This document shows positions 9,045 through 18,348 of a stretch of DNA of 64,000 bases, one piece after another. Every line of letters begins with the position of its first letter. The stretch's first letter is position 1. Source of the stretch: Shewanella sp. ANA-3 (lineage in GTDB: Bacteria; Pseudomonadota; Gammaproteobacteria; Enterobacterales; Shewanellaceae); contig NC_008577.1 of the NCBI RefSeq assembly GCF_000203935.1, positions 3,286,001 through 3,350,000 of the forward strand. The letters are read 5' to 3'. The position numbers and the translations under genes are program-made. Under the pieces are notes generated by a model. That model searched no databases. It saw only the letters and a program-made list of their open reading frames with translations, and had not been told where the DNA came from.

Positions 9045-9941
9045 ATGACACCGCCACCCGCACTGGCCATAGTGCTTGCCCTGCTGGCCGCGAGCCTAAT
9101 GGGCACCATTGGCGTATTCGCCCGTTTTGCCGCCCTGCCCGCCGAACATATTACCTTTTACCGCCTGCTACTCGGCGCGCTGTTTTTAATGGCCTATATG
9201 CTGTTAACAGGTAAAGGACGGCAAATTCGCCACAAACCGAGCAAGCGCACCTTGGTCAATGGCGCTATGTTGGCGGGATTTATGGCTTTTTATATCGAGG
9301 CCATTGAATACACCCAAATGGCCACGGTGATCATGATTATCTATCTCGCCCCTGTGCTGGCGTCACTCTTTGCCCATTTTGTGTTTCACGAGAGGCTTAA
9401 GCATTCTAGCATCGCCACTGTGGTGCTCGCATTGATGGGTTTTATGCTGATGCTGCCCGTGACCTCGAGTCAGTCACTCTACGACAATGAAATCATGGGA
9501 TATTTTTATGCCCTGCTCGCATTGCTGACCTATTGCGGCTTTATCTTAATCAACCGTAAACCGAGCGCCGCCTCGCCCTATCAAAGCACCTTAGTCCAAC
9601 TCAGTGTCGGCGCCCTCTGCTTACTGCCCTTAGTGTTAACGACGCCCTTAGTGCCGAGTCTGAATCAATTTGCTTGGCTGTTGGCGATTGGCTTCTTTCC
9701 GGGATTTTTAGCCATTCTGTTTGCGGTAAAAGCCCTCGCGCAGCTGCCTTCGGTCACCTATGGCACCCTCTCCTACGTCGAACCTGTGGTGGTGGTCGCA
9801 CTCGCTTGGTGGTTATTTGATGAGGCGCTCACAACACAGCAAATGCTGGGGGTAATGCTGATTATGTTGGCGGGCATAGCACAGGGTTACTTAAGCCAGC
9901 GCCACACGGCCAGCAAGACCTTAAAGGATTGCCCAACTTAA
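9045..9941 (+). CDS. EamA/DMT-family transporter
   Basis: 298 aa with about ten hydrophobic helices in two similar halves, the DMT (RhaT/EamA) architecture of metabolite or drug exporters. The N-terminal helix reads ALAIVLALLAASLMGTIGVFARF. The second half shows the typical PSVTYGTLSYVEPVVVVALAW repeat motif, and the tail is polar (SQRHTASKTLKDCPT). AAAGGTGATAC precedes the ATG. It stands alone, 176 bp after the FAD-oxidase gene, and ends at a terminator shared with the convergent ybiT. The substrate cannot be read from sequence. Confidence 0.88.
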   Translation: MTPPPALAIVLALLAASLMGTIGVFARFAALPAEHITFYRLLLGALFLMAYMLLTGKGRQIRHKPSKRTLVNGAMLAGFMAFYIEAIEYTQMATVIMIIYLAPVLASLFAHFVFHERLKHSSIATVVLALMGFMLMLPVTSSQSLYDNEIMGYFYALLALLTYCGFILINRKPSAASPYQSTLVQLSVGALCLLPLVLTTPLVPSLNQFAWLLAIGFFPGFLAILFAVKALAQLPSVTYGTLSYVEPVVVVALAWWLFDEALTTQQMLGVMLIMLAGIAQGYLSQRHTASKTLKDCPT

Positions 9942-10013
9942 ACGTACAGTTAAGCGCATAGTTAAAGGTGAAGTTAAACACAAAGTTAAGCGCGCAATTC
10001 AAACCTCAGCAAC

Positions 10014-10042
10014 AAAAACGCCGCTAATAAGCGGCGTTTTTT
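10014..10042. terminator. Bidirectional terminator between the EamA gene and ybiT
   Basis: AAAAACGCCGC and GCGGCGTTTTTT pair around TAATA. The stem has an A-run on one side and a T-run on the other, so it can stop transcription from both convergent genes. Confidence 0.88.
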
Positions 10043-10070
10043 ATCTGAATACTTAAGGCAAAACCAGTGA

Positions 10071-11663
10071 TTAGCCTTCGATACCTTTGCTCACGAGGAA
10101 CTCATCGTAGGTGCCCTTGAAGTCATTCACGCCGTTTGGGGTGATTTCAAGGATACGGTTGGCCAGTGACGATACGAATGCGCGGTCGTGGCTCACGAAC
10201 AGTAATGTGCCTTCGTATTTTTCCAGCGCGTTGTTTAATGATTCGATCGATTCCATATCCATGTGGTTGGTTGGTTCGTCGAGCATCAGGATATTTGGCT
10301 TTTGCATGATGAGCTTACCAAATAACATACGACCCTTTTCACCACCCGACAGCACTTTGACTGACTTTTTGATGTCGTCGGCGCTAAACAGCATACGGCC
10401 TAAAATACCGCGTACCGCTTGGTCGTCGTCTTCTGGTTTACGCCATTGGCTCATCCACTCGAACAGGGTCATATCGTTTTCGAAATCTGACTCATGGTCC
10501 TGCGCGTAGTAACCGATGTTGCTGTTTTCAGACCATTGGATCAGACCTTCATCCTGAGGAATATCATGGATTAAGGTACGCAGCAGTGTGGTTTTACCCA
10601 CACCGTTCTCACCGAGGATTGCGATACGCTCACCCACTTCGACGATAAGGTTTAAGTCTTTAAACAGCGGCGTGTCGTAACCTTTGGCTAAGTTTTCAAC
10701 CACTAATGCGTTACGGAACAGTTTCTTTTCCTGATCGAAACGAATGAATGGGTTAACGCGGCTAGAGGCTTTAACTTCTTCCAGCTTGATCTTATCGATT
10801 TGACGCGCGCGCGAAGTCGCTTGTTTTGCCTTAGAAGCGTTTGCAGAGAAGCGCGCCACGAAGGTTTGCAGCTCAGAGATTTGCGCTTTCTTCTTGGCAT
10901 TGTCGGCCAGCAGACGCTCACGGGCCTGAGAGGCCGCTTGCATGTATTCGTCGTAGTTACCTGGGTAAACGCGCAGTTCACCGTAGTCTAAGTCTGCCAT
11001 ATGGGTACAGACTGAGTTTAAGAAGTAACGGTCGTGCGAAATGATGATCATGGTGCTGTCGCGTTGGTTCAGTACGTCCTGTAACCAGCGGATAGTGTCG
11101 ATGTCCAAGTTGTTGGTAGGTTCGTCGAGCAGCAGTACGTCTGGATCGGAGAACAGCGCCTGCGCCAATAACACCCGCAGTTTTAAACCTGGAGCGATTT
11201 CAGACATCAGACCGAAATGGCTTTCGATACCAATACCGACACCGAGCAAGAGTTCACCCGCGCGAGATTCGGCGGTGTAACCGTCCATTTCGGCAAATTC
11301 CATCTCAAGGTTTGCCACGGCAATGCCGTCTTCTTCGCTCATTTCTGGCAGCGAATAAATACGGTCACGCTCTTGTTTCACCTTCCACAGTTCACGGTGG
11401 CCCATGATCACTGTGTCGATAAGGGTGAATTCCTCATAACCGAATTGGTTCTGGCTTAACTTGCCCAGACGCTCGTTGACGTCTAAGGATACGTTACCGC
11501 TGCTCGGCTCTAGATCACCGCAAAGGATCTTCATGAAGGTTGATTTACCGCAGCCGTTCGCACCGATAAGACCGTAACGGTTACCGCCGCCGAATTTAAC
11601 TGAGATGTTTTCAAACAGTGGCTTAGAGCCAAACTGCATGGTGATATTCGCTGTAGTGATCAA
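10071..11663 (-). CDS. ybiT: ABC-F family ATPase YbiT
   Basis: 530 aa when started at the TTG at 11663 (GGAAG lies 6-7 bases upstream), which matches the usual YbiT length and N-terminus ([20 protein letters not shown]). The start at 11711 would add 16 residues not typical of the family. There are two ABC nucleotide-binding domains without membrane segments: Walker A GANGCGKS and GENGVGKT, Walker [12 protein letters not shown] and [11 protein letters not shown], and signature LSGGEKGRM in the second half. The linker is helical and basic ([29 protein letters not shown]). ABC-F proteins act on the ribosome as translation factors rather than transporters. It is a single-gene transcript ending at the bidirectional terminator. 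Confidence 0.95.
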   Translation of the reverse strand: MITTANITMQFGSKPLFENISVKFGGGNRYGLIGANGCGKSTFMKILCGDLEPSSGNVSLDVNERLGKLSQNQFGYEEFTLIDTVIMGHRELWKVKQERDRIYSLPEMSEEDGIAVANLEMEFAEMDGYTAESRAGELLLGVGIGIESHFGLMSEIAPGLKLRVLLAQALFSDPDVLLLDEPTNNLDIDTIRWLQDVLNQRDSTMIIISHDRYFLNSVCTHMADLDYGELRVYPGNYDEYMQAASQARERLLADNAKKKAQISELQTFVARFSANASKAKQATSRARQIDKIKLEEVKASSRVNPFIRFDQEKKLFRNALVVENLAKGYDTPLFKDLNLIVEVGERIAILGENGVGKTTLLRTLIHDIPQDEGLIQWSENSNIGYYAQDHESDFENDMTLFEWMSQWRKPEDDDQAVRGILGRMLFSADDIKKSVKVLSGGEKGRMLFGKLIMQKPNILMLDEPTNHMDMESIESLNNALEKYEGTLLFVSHDRAFVSSLANRILEITPNGVNDFKGTYDEFLVSKGIEG

Positions 11664-12138
11664 AATGAACTTCCAAATCGAGTTAGGTTGGCCGGACGTC
11701 TGGCAAGGCAACTAAGTATAAACCTATTTGCAAAAGCCAAGTTGTCTAACCTGAGGGGGTAAAAATAAACGTGGCACTATAGCAGTTTGGGCTAAATTAT
11801 CAACTAAAAAGGCCTACTTAGCCGCGAATCGTCAAGCAAAATAACGAGCTAGAAGGCTTATTTAAATGCTGATATGAATCTAAGCTCACAGCTTATTTCA
11901 GCAACATTTTTACCGAATGATTCAAGCTAATGGAATGGGATGACAGCAGGATGAATCCACTCAAGTGATTAGCTATTTAGATGTGAGGGAAATGTAAGGT
12001 TTGTACAGGTGTGTAGGCTGAAGTGTAGATTTATGTTCAAACAATACAGCCCGCAAAATGCGGGCTGTATCAGGAGTACTTACTCACTGCCTTAAGATTT
12101 AGCGAGGCAAAGTGTTATCACTCATGCGAGCGCAAGCG
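11664..12138. other. Intergenic region between ybiT and copA
   Basis: About 475 bp holding the ybiT promoter (right after 11664) and, at 12044-12070, a very stable hairpin near the copA 3' end. I find no credible coding sequence in either strand. The rest is AT-rich without obvious repeats. Confidence 0.5.
12044..12070. terminator. 12-bp perfect hairpin downstream of copA
   Basis: ATACAGCCCGCA (12044-12055), loop AAA, and its exact complement (12059-12070). It lies 69 bp past the copA stop on the minus strand. The run of T after it on that strand is poor (TGTTTGAAC), so it is either a weak terminator or an RNA 3'-end stabiliser. Confidence 0.55.
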
Positions 12139-14400
12139 TTATAACTTTTGCTGTCTTAACCGATTCGCATTGGTGACCACAGTTAGGGAAGACAGCGCCA
12201 TCGCCGCCCCAGCAATCACTGGACTTAACAACATCCCCGTGAGCGGATACAAGACGCCCGCCGCCACTGGAATACCTAAACTGTTGTAGATAAAGGCCCC
12301 AAACAGATTCTGTTTAATATTGCGAATGGTCGCGCGGGAAAGTGCCAATAAGTTAGCAATCACTATCAGCTGATGGGACAGCAGAGTCATATCCGCGCTT
12401 TCGATCGCCACCTCAGTGCCCGATCCCATGGCGATCCCCACATCGGCGCTCATCAGGGCGGGCGCATCGTTGATACCGTCCCCCACCATGGCAACCACAT
12501 GGCCTTGCTGTTGTAAGGCTTTAATATGCTGTTGCTTTTGCTCGGGCAATACGCCCGCAATCACTTCCTCTATGCCCACTTGAGCTGCCACCGCCTGCGC
12601 CGTTTGCGGATTATCGCCGGTCAGCAGCACTACGCGAATCCCCTGTGAACGTATTGCGCTTATTGCTTCTTTAGCGTCGGCCTTGATCGGATCGGCAATG
12701 GCGATAGTGGCCACTAACTTGCCCGCCTTGGCGACATAAATCGCTGTCTTGCCCTGTTTGGCAAATTGCGCGGCGGCTTCTACCGCAAAGCCTGAGTGGC
12801 TGCCTGTCACGCCCTCCCCTGACTGCACATCAAATGCCGCCATTAATGCTTGATTGCCCACTAAAAAGTCGGCGCCATCGACTCGCCCTTCGATGCCCTT
12901 ACCTTGATGATTGGTAAACATCTCGGTCACGGGCAAGGGAATAGAGGCCTGCTTAACATAGCTGACCATTGCGCTGGCTAGTGGATGCTCTGAATGCTGC
13001 TCAAGACTGGCGATAGCGCCAAGTAGTACGCGCTTGTCTTCATCACTGAGTGCTTGGTCATTAACCTCAATCCAATGGATATCGGTCACTTGGGGTTTAC
13101 CCTGAGTCACAGTGCCAGTTTTATCCAGCACCACACAATCGACCTTACTGGCGCTTTGCAGTGCTTCACCATTTTTAACCAAGACGCCCATTTGAGCGGC
13201 GCGGCCAACGGACACCATGATAGACATAGGTGTGGCTAACCCTAAGGCGCAGGGACAGGCGATAATCAGCACGCTGGTAAGCACCACAAGTGCATGACTG
13301 AGCGCAGGTTCTGGCCCAACAAGATACCAAATCGCTGCCGCGAGTAAGGCGATGACCACGACCGTAGGCACAAACACCGCCGAAATTTTATCGGCCAGAC
13401 GACCAATCGGCATCTTAGAGGTTTGCGCCTCCTGCACCAGTGCGATGATTTTGGCAAGGCGCGTATCCTGCTGCCCTGCGGTCACCCGATAGACTAAACT
13501 GCCGTTACCATTGACAGTCCCCGCACTGAGATTATCCCCAACATGCTTAGGCACGGGGATCGGCTCCCCCGTCAGCATAGCCTCATCGAGTAATGATTGG
13601 CCGGACTCCACTACGCCATCGAGTGCGACCCTGTCGCCCGGGCGAAGTCTGAGTTTATCCCCCAGTTTGAGCTGGTCGATTTCCACCTCTTCATCGCCAT
13701 TGTCGCCAATACGAATCGCGGTAGAAGATTTCAGGCCGAGCAAGCGCTGCACCGCTTCGCTGGTCTTGCCCCGAGCTTTCAGCTCGAGAGCGTGGCCTAA
13801 GTTAATTAAGCCTAAGATCATCACGCTCGCCTCAAAGTACACGTGGCGAGTGTCCATGGGAAACGCACTCGGGATAAGCACCACCAGCATAGAATAGAGC
13901 CATGCCGTACTGGTACCTAACACGATTAAGGTATCCATATTGGTGGTTTTGGCTTTAAGCGCGCGCCACATTCCCTGATAGAAATGGCGCCCTGTACCGA
14001 TTAAAAGAGCCAGGGTAACTAAGCCCATGATGCCCCAGCCAAGCTGCATGCTAGGGCTATTAATCATCATTTCACCGCCCAGTAATCCCCATAACATCAT
14101 AGGGATACCGACAGCGAGCGCGGTGATGGCCTGACGCATCCGCAGGCGATACTCAGCCGCATCCTCGACCCGTTTTTCCTCTGCGGCCGCCTTTGCGTCC
14201 ACAATCAACTGAGCGGGATAACCCGCCTTATCCATGACTGCCAGTGCCTTATCGCTGCTCATCTTGCCATCGACAGTCACTTGTTTATCGGCGAGATTGA
14301 TACGGGCACTCACATTCGGCTCGGCCGCAAAGGCCTTTTCAATTTTGGCCACACACCCTGCACAATTCATGGTGGCGACATAGAGTTTTATCTGCGACAT
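12139..14400 (-). CDS. copA: Copper-exporting P1B-type ATPase CopA
   Basis: 753 aa. It pumps Cu(I) (and probably Ag(I)) out of the cytoplasm using ATP. One N-terminal heavy-metal domain carries Cys13 and Cys16 (TMNCAGCVAKIEKA), fewer than the two domains of E. coli CopA. Eight membrane helices are expected. The metal-path motif ACPCALGLATP lies near residue 380, the phosphorylation motif DKTGTVTQGKP near 426, and GDGINDAPALMSADVGIAMG in the hinge. The conserved HP dipeptide is seen in SLEQHSEHPLASAM. It is transcribed away from cueR from a MerR-type promoter at 14438-14468, which indicates copper induction through CueR. Confidence 0.97.
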   Translation of the reverse strand: MSQIKLYVATMNCAGCVAKIEKAFAAEPNVSARINLADKQVTVDGKMSSDKALAVMDKAGYPAQLIVDAKAAAEEKRVEDAAEYRLRMRQAITALAVGIPMMLWGLLGGEMMINSPSMQLGWGIMGLVTLALLIGTGRHFYQGMWRALKAKTTNMDTLIVLGTSTAWLYSMLVVLIPSAFPMDTRHVYFEASVMILGLINLGHALELKARGKTSEAVQRLLGLKSSTAIRIGDNGDEEVEIDQLKLGDKLRLRPGDRVALDGVVESGQSLLDEAMLTGEPIPVPKHVGDNLSAGTVNGNGSLVYRVTAGQQDTRLAKIIALVQEAQTSKMPIGRLADKISAVFVPTVVVIALLAAAIWYLVGPEPALSHALVVLTSVLIIACPCALGLATPMSIMVSVGRAAQMGVLVKNGEALQSASKVDCVVLDKTGTVTQGKPQVTDIHWIEVNDQALSDEDKRVLLGAIASLEQHSEHPLASAMVSYVKQASIPLPVTEMFTNHQGKGIEGRVDGADFLVGNQALMAAFDVQSGEGVTGSHSGFAVEAAAQFAKQGKTAIYVAKAGKLVATIAIADPIKADAKEAISAIRSQGIRVVLLTGDNPQTAQAVAAQVGIEEVIAGVLPEQKQQHIKALQQQGHVVAMVGDGINDAPALMSADVGIAMGSGTEVAIESADMTLLSHQLIVIANLLALSRATIRNIKQNLFGAFIYNSLGIPVAAGVLYPLTGMLLSPVIAGAAMALSSLTVVTNANRLRQQKL

Positions 14401-14437
14401 GGAAGATCCCTCACTTGAACTTAACTGCTATAGGGTT

Positions 14438-14468
14438 AAGATAAAGTCTCCCATCACGGGAGAGTCAA
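14438..14468 (-). promoter_or_regulatory. CueR-type copA promoter with 19-bp spacer
   Basis: Read on the minus strand: -35 TTGACT (14468-14463), then a 19-bp spacer, then -10 TATCTT (14443-14438). The spacer contains the dyad TCTCCC-N5-GGGAGA (14447-14452 with 14458-14463 on the plus strand). A lengthened 19-bp spacer with a central dyad is the hallmark of promoters activated by MerR-family DNA distortion. It lies about 40 bp before the copA ATG. Confidence 0.85.
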
Positions 14469-14536
14469 GGGTGTTTTTGTGGCAAGTATCACACTTGTCT
14501 GCATGAGTCTTTAGAACAGATAAAACCGAGGTCAGT

Positions 14537-14926
14537 ATGAAAATTGGTGAAGTCGCGAAACACACAGGATTAAGCGTTAAAAGCATACGCTATTACCACG
14601 ATATCGGCCTTGTCTGCGGCGAGCGTAACGAGGCGGGATACAGGGTCTATCGCCATCGGGATATCGAATCGCTGAAATTTGTCCACCAGTGCCGCGACTT
14701 AGGTTTTAGTCTCGAGGATTGCAAACTCTTGCTTGGCCTTCGCAATAACGATAGCCGCAATGCCGAAGATGTGAAGCAACTCACCCGCAACCATTTGGCC
14801 TATGTCGAGGAGCAAATTGGTAAATTGCAGAATCTTCGTAGCCAGTTACAGCAAATGGTCAGCGAGTGCCAAGGTGGCGAGCAGCCTCACTGCGCCATTA
14901 TTGATAGCCTTAATCACCAGCACTAA
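14537..14926 (+). CDS. cueR: Cu(I)-responsive MerR-family activator CueR
   Basis: 129 aa. The MerR winged helix starts at residue 1 (MKIGEVAKHTGLSVKSIRYY), then a dimerising coiled coil, then the metal loop with Cys111 and Cys119 (CQGGEQPHC). The eight-residue Cys spacing is that of CueR/HmrR sensors of monovalent Cu, Ag and Au. The position equivalent to CueR Ser77 appears to be Ala (NAEDVK) rather than the Cys of ZntR, again fitting +1 metals (my alignment by eye). It is divergent from copA, with the operator between them, and is followed by a strong terminator. Confidence 0.95.
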   Translation: MKIGEVAKHTGLSVKSIRYYHDIGLVCGERNEAGYRVYRHRDIESLKFVHQCRDLGFSLEDCKLLLGLRNNDSRNAEDVKQLTRNHLAYVEEQIGKLQNLRSQLQQMVSECQGGEQPHCAIIDSLNHQH

Positions 14927-14958
14927 ATGCTTAATCATCTGCATTAACACGCAGTTAT

Positions 14959-14988
14959 AAAAAAGCCTGCTTGGATGCAGGCTTTTTT
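14959..14988 (+). terminator. Rho-independent terminator after cueR
   Basis: AAAAAAGCCTGC, loop TTGGAT, GCAGGCTTTTTT. Because the stem includes both an A-run and a T-run it may also stop the convergent S9 peptidase transcript. Confidence 0.9.
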
Positions 14989-15028
14989 ATGGGGTTATCG
15001 CGAGCTCAGAGGCGTTATCACCAAGACT

Positions 15029-17062
15029 TTAATGCTTCAGCGCCATCACATTATCGAAGCCGAATGTGGGTAATTTACCCGCTGGGGTAAAATGAAACAC
15101 TTGGCCATAAAAGGCTAACTCGGTTTCTAAGCCGGCGGCTTTATGCTCAGGCGTTCGCCCTTCGTCGGAATCATCACCATAGTCGATATAGGCCGTAGGC
15201 ACGCCTTTGGCTTTGAGCGCCTCATAAATTTGTCGCGACTGCGCCGTTGGCACTATCTTGTTTCTCAAGCCTTGGAAAATCAGCAAAGGTTCATTCAAGC
15301 CATCTAAGTGATTGAGTGGCGATAACTCGCGATAGCGTTGCTTCATCTCGGGATAGGGGCCGATAAGCTGATCTAAATAGCCAGATTCAAACTTATGCGT
15401 ACCCTTAGCGAGCTGCTCAAAATCGCTGATCCCCTCGTAGCTCACCCCCGCTTGAAACACATCATAAAACGCCAAGGAGGACATGACGGTTAAACCGCCA
15501 GCGCTGATCCCGCGAATCGCCAGTTTATTGGCATCGACCCAGCCCTTAGCCACTAAATACTTAGCCGCATTGACTGCATCTTCCACATCGCTTTCCCCCC
15601 ATTTGCCATACAGGCTCTGGCGATAGGCGCGGCCAAAACCACTGCTGCCACGGAAGTTTAAATCCAACACGGCAAAGCCGCGGCTGGTCCAGAATTGGAT
15701 CTCACTGCGATAGGCAAGTGATGCGCGCGCCGTCGGCCCACCATGAAGCATCACAATAAGCGGCGGCCTAGTGTCGTGGGGCGCGATGTAATTGGGATTC
15801 ACCGGACTATAAAAATAACCATAGGCCTGCTGATTTTTACCCGTCGCGAAAGCAATATTTTTCGCCCGCGACACGTAATTCGGGTCAAGATTCGGCAGCG
15901 CAGGGGCATAGACTAACTCAGTGCCACGGCCGACAACTCGATAAATGCCCTTCTCTGGCGTCGCCTTAGCGCCGACAAAATAAACCCCATCTTCGCCCTT
16001 CACCACCTGAGTAATCTCAGCAAAATCAACGGCAAGGGATTCGGTTAACCCCGTATCTAAGTGCATACGCAGCAATGCTGCTCGATTGCCTTCGACATAG
16101 CTGGCTATCAAGGTCGAGGCATTTTCGAAGGCGTAGTTATGGTTGCCTAAACGCCAATCGGGCACGGCAAACTCGGCATTTTTACTTAGCACTGACACTA
16201 AGGTTTGTTGTGGCGTCACGCGGTAAATGTTCCACCAGTTACTGAGATCGGACACCACATATAAGTTGCCGTCGGGGCCGAATAAGGGCTGAGTCACCGA
16301 AGAATCCTTGGGCGTATTCACCTGACGAATATTTTTTAACTGACCCTTACGGTCAAGATCCCCAAGCCAAAGCACGCTGTTATCCCAAGGCATATAGGGA
16401 TGTTCCCAAGTGATCCACGCCAATTGCGTGTTATCGGGGGAAATTGTGGGGGAAGCAATAAAGTCATGGCCAGTGACGAAGGTATCGCCTTCACCAGCAA
16501 AGTTAAGATTGATGGTCACTAGGCTGGCTTTAGGTTCACCGCCCTGACGGTGGTCTTCACGCACACAAATAATCCGCGAACCCTTGGGATACGCGACACA
16601 ATCGGCATGGCGAGTGCCATTGGGGGTTAACGGCAATGGTGGTTGATTCGGGGCGAAACGATAAAACAGCTGATCCTGCAATTTAGTGGCAAACAAGCTC
16701 TGACCTATGCCTAAGAATGCAGCACCGCCATACTCATGCACGGTAGATCTGACATTAAAATCGGGGGGAACCACTTCGGTCACTTTGCCAAGGCCATCGA
16801 GGCGTTTAATGCCAACTTTGCCCTGTGCGCTGCCACTGGACTCGGCAAAATAAATTGCGTCGCCAACGCTTTGCAACTCGGCAATATCATCGGCCTGTTC
16901 AAACACCTCGGCCGCAGACAAGGGTGATTGCCAGCTGCCATAGGGTGCCACTTTAATATCGCCATTTTCCTTGGCGGGTAAATAGTGTGTATCCGTACGC
17001 TCACACCCGCCCAGCAGCAAAACTGCACTCAGCAGATACGGTAAATAGCGTCCTAACCCCAT
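15029..17062 (-). CDS. S9-family (prolyl oligopeptidase-like) peptidase, lipoprotein
   Basis: I start it at the ATG at 17062 (677 aa) because GGGGAA lies 4-6 bases upstream; the start at 17083 has no such site. The N-terminus is a lipoprotein signal (YLLSAVLLLGGC, lipobox Cys about residue 20), so the enzyme is probably lipid-anchored in the periplasm or outer membrane. An N-terminal beta-propeller-like region (repeated LAWITWEHP, LYVVSDLSNWW) is followed by an alpha/beta-hydrolase domain. That domain has the nucleophile motif GISAGGLTV, a LLIFQGLRNKIVP loop and the His in GRTPEHKAAG. It likely cleaves short peptides, feeding amino acids to the catabolic genes nearby. It lies 58 bp after the small membrane protein gene on the same strand. 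Confidence 0.92.
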   Translation of the reverse strand: MGLGRYLPYLLSAVLLLGGCERTDTHYLPAKENGDIKVAPYGSWQSPLSAAEVFEQADDIAELQSVGDAIYFAESSGSAQGKVGIKRLDGLGKVTEVVPPDFNVRSTVHEYGGAAFLGIGQSLFATKLQDQLFYRFAPNQPPLPLTPNGTRHADCVAYPKGSRIICVREDHRQGGEPKASLVTINLNFAGEGDTFVTGHDFIASPTISPDNTQLAWITWEHPYMPWDNSVLWLGDLDRKGQLKNIRQVNTPKDSSVTQPLFGPDGNLYVVSDLSNWWNIYRVTPQQTLVSVLSKNAEFAVPDWRLGNHNYAFENASTLIASYVEGNRAALLRMHLDTGLTESLAVDFAEITQVVKGEDGVYFVGAKATPEKGIYRVVGRGTELVYAPALPNLDPNYVSRAKNIAFATGKNQQAYGYFYSPVNPNYIAPHDTRPPLIVMLHGGPTARASLAYRSEIQFWTSRGFAVLDLNFRGSSGFGRAYRQSLYGKWGESDVEDAVNAAKYLVAKGWVDANKLAIRGISAGGLTVMSSLAFYDVFQAGVSYEGISDFEQLAKGTHKFESGYLDQLIGPYPEMKQRYRELSPLNHLDGLNEPLLIFQGLRNKIVPTAQSRQIYEALKAKGVPTAYIDYGDDSDEGRTPEHKAAGLETELAFYGQVFHFTPAGKLPTFGFDNVMALKH

Positions 17063-17120
17063 TGTATTCCCCAAGTTTGCCAACTAAACAAACCGAAATA
17101 TGCCACTGCCCTTTGCGGGC

Positions 17121-17363
17121 TTATTTTTTTACTTTTTTAATAAACCACTTGATGACATTGGCCTGCTGCACCTGCGTGAGACCAAAGTAAATACAAATCC
17201 AAGGCGATAGCAGAAAAAACCACGGGATCACCTCGACCGAACGACCTGTGAAGAGAAGAAAGAAGAAGCCGCCGTAGATCACTATGACACCTAAGACACC
17301 GACGATTAACATCATGCGCTTAGTGATTTTTTCAAGCCAAAGGGCCTTATCCTGCCATGACAT
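17121..17363 (-). CDS. Small two-helix membrane protein
   Basis: 80 aa with two hydrophobic helices (MLIVGVLGVIVIYGGFFFLL and VIPWFFLLSPWICIYFGLT) and a basic tail ending WFIKKVKK. I do not recognise a family. It precedes the S9 peptidase gene by 58 bp on the same strand and may be cotranscribed. Coding quality is moderate: no stop-rich competitor, a reasonable length and a sensible topology with basic residues at both ends. Confidence 0.65.
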   Translation of the reverse strand: MSWQDKALWLEKITKRMMLIVGVLGVIVIYGGFFFLLFTGRSVEVIPWFFLLSPWICIYFGLTQVQQANVIKWFIKKVKK

Positions 17364-17520
17364 TCAGATAATCAACTCCATCACTATAATGTCAACCCTA
17401 TTTGTAAAGTTATGTAAAAAAAGTGGAGTGCGATTGTTGAAGGATAGCCAGTAAATGTCAACTCCGTTCCACCAATCCCCTGAGCTAAAATCGCTTTTAA
17501 TACGCTAATCTTTACCCAAT

Positions 17521-17550
17521 AAAAAACCGAGCAAATGCTCGGTTTTCTTT
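17521..17550 (-). terminator. Rho-independent terminator of the valine/isoleucine operon
   Basis: On the minus strand: AAAACCGAGC, loop ATTT, GCTCGGTTTTTT. It begins about 25 bp beyond the stop codon of the SDR gene at 17571. Confidence 0.85.
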
Positions 17551-17570
17551 AATATCAATAAGATACTATA

Positions 17571-18329
17571 TTACAGACGGATACCGCCATCCACTTCAAA
17601 GACACGACCATTTACATAATCGTTTTCAATGATAAAGCGTACGGTAGAGGCTATCTCCTCCGCTTGGCCTAAACGACCAACGGGCACAAGCTTCTCTAAA
17701 CGCTCAAGCGCTTCTGGCTTCATCGCCGCAGTCATTTCAGTGGCAATCACCCCAGGGGCTACCGCTGCGCTACGGATATTGTAACGGGCTAACTCTTTTG
17801 CCCAACCCACAGACATGGCCGCCACACCCGCTTTAGAGGCCGCGTAGTTAGATTGGCCTACGTTACCCGCTTTGGCGAGGCTAGAAATGTTGACAATCAC
17901 CCCAGCTTGACCCGATTCGATCATCGCCGCAGCCGCCTCACGGCCACAAAGGAAGGTGCCAGTGAGGTTAACATTGATCACCGATTGGAATTGGTCGAAT
18001 GACATACGGTCAGTCACTTTGCCGTCTTTAGCTTTAACTAACATGCCATCGCGTAGGATGCCGGCGTTATTCACTAATACGTTGATTTTGCCGAAATCTT
18101 CCAATATGTAAGCAAAACCTGCGACCACATCTTCTTCGTCGGTAATATCTAACGCATAACCTTGGACTTCAGTGGCTGAGCCTAAATCGGCACAGGCGCG
18201 CTCGAGTTTTTCTTGATCAACATCGATCAGCGCTAACTTAGCGCCCGCCTGCGCAAAATTGTGCGCCATTGCTAAGCCTAAACCACCCGCGCCGCCAGTG
18301 ATGACGACAACCTTATCTTTTAAATCCAT
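17571..18329 (-). CDS. SDR-family 3-hydroxyacyl-CoA dehydrogenase (likely 2-methyl-3-hydroxybutyryl-CoA)
   Basis: 252 aa classical short-chain dehydrogenase. The NAD(P)-binding motif is TGGAGGLGLAMAH near residue 11, NNAG at VLVNNAGIL, the catalytic Ser in VNISSLAKAG, and YAASKAG holds the Tyr and Lys. Asp37 (LIDVD) at the end of the second strand favours NAD. It resembles FabG and human HSD17B10. As the last gene of an operon that also supplies dehydrogenase, hydratase and thiolase, it most likely oxidises 2-methyl-3-hydroxybutyryl-CoA in isoleucine breakdown. The substrate is inferred from context. Confidence 0.88.
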   Translation of the reverse strand: MDLKDKVVVITGGAGGLGLAMAHNFAQAGAKLALIDVDQEKLERACADLGSATEVQGYALDITDEEDVVAGFAYILEDFGKINVLVNNAGILRDGMLVKAKDGKVTDRMSFDQFQSVINVNLTGTFLCGREAAAAMIESGQAGVIVNISSLAKAGNVGQSNYAASKAGVAAMSVGWAKELARYNIRSAAVAPGVIATEMTAAMKPEALERLEKLVPVGRLGQAEEIASTVRFIIENDYVNGRVFEVDGGIRL

Positions 18330-18348
18330 CTGGTTATCCCTTGTTTAT

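Noticed and set aside
17406..17420. TGTAAA-N4-TGTAAA upstream of the small membrane protein gene as a regulator site
   Set aside because: It is a short direct repeat in AT-rich DNA without symmetry, likely chance.
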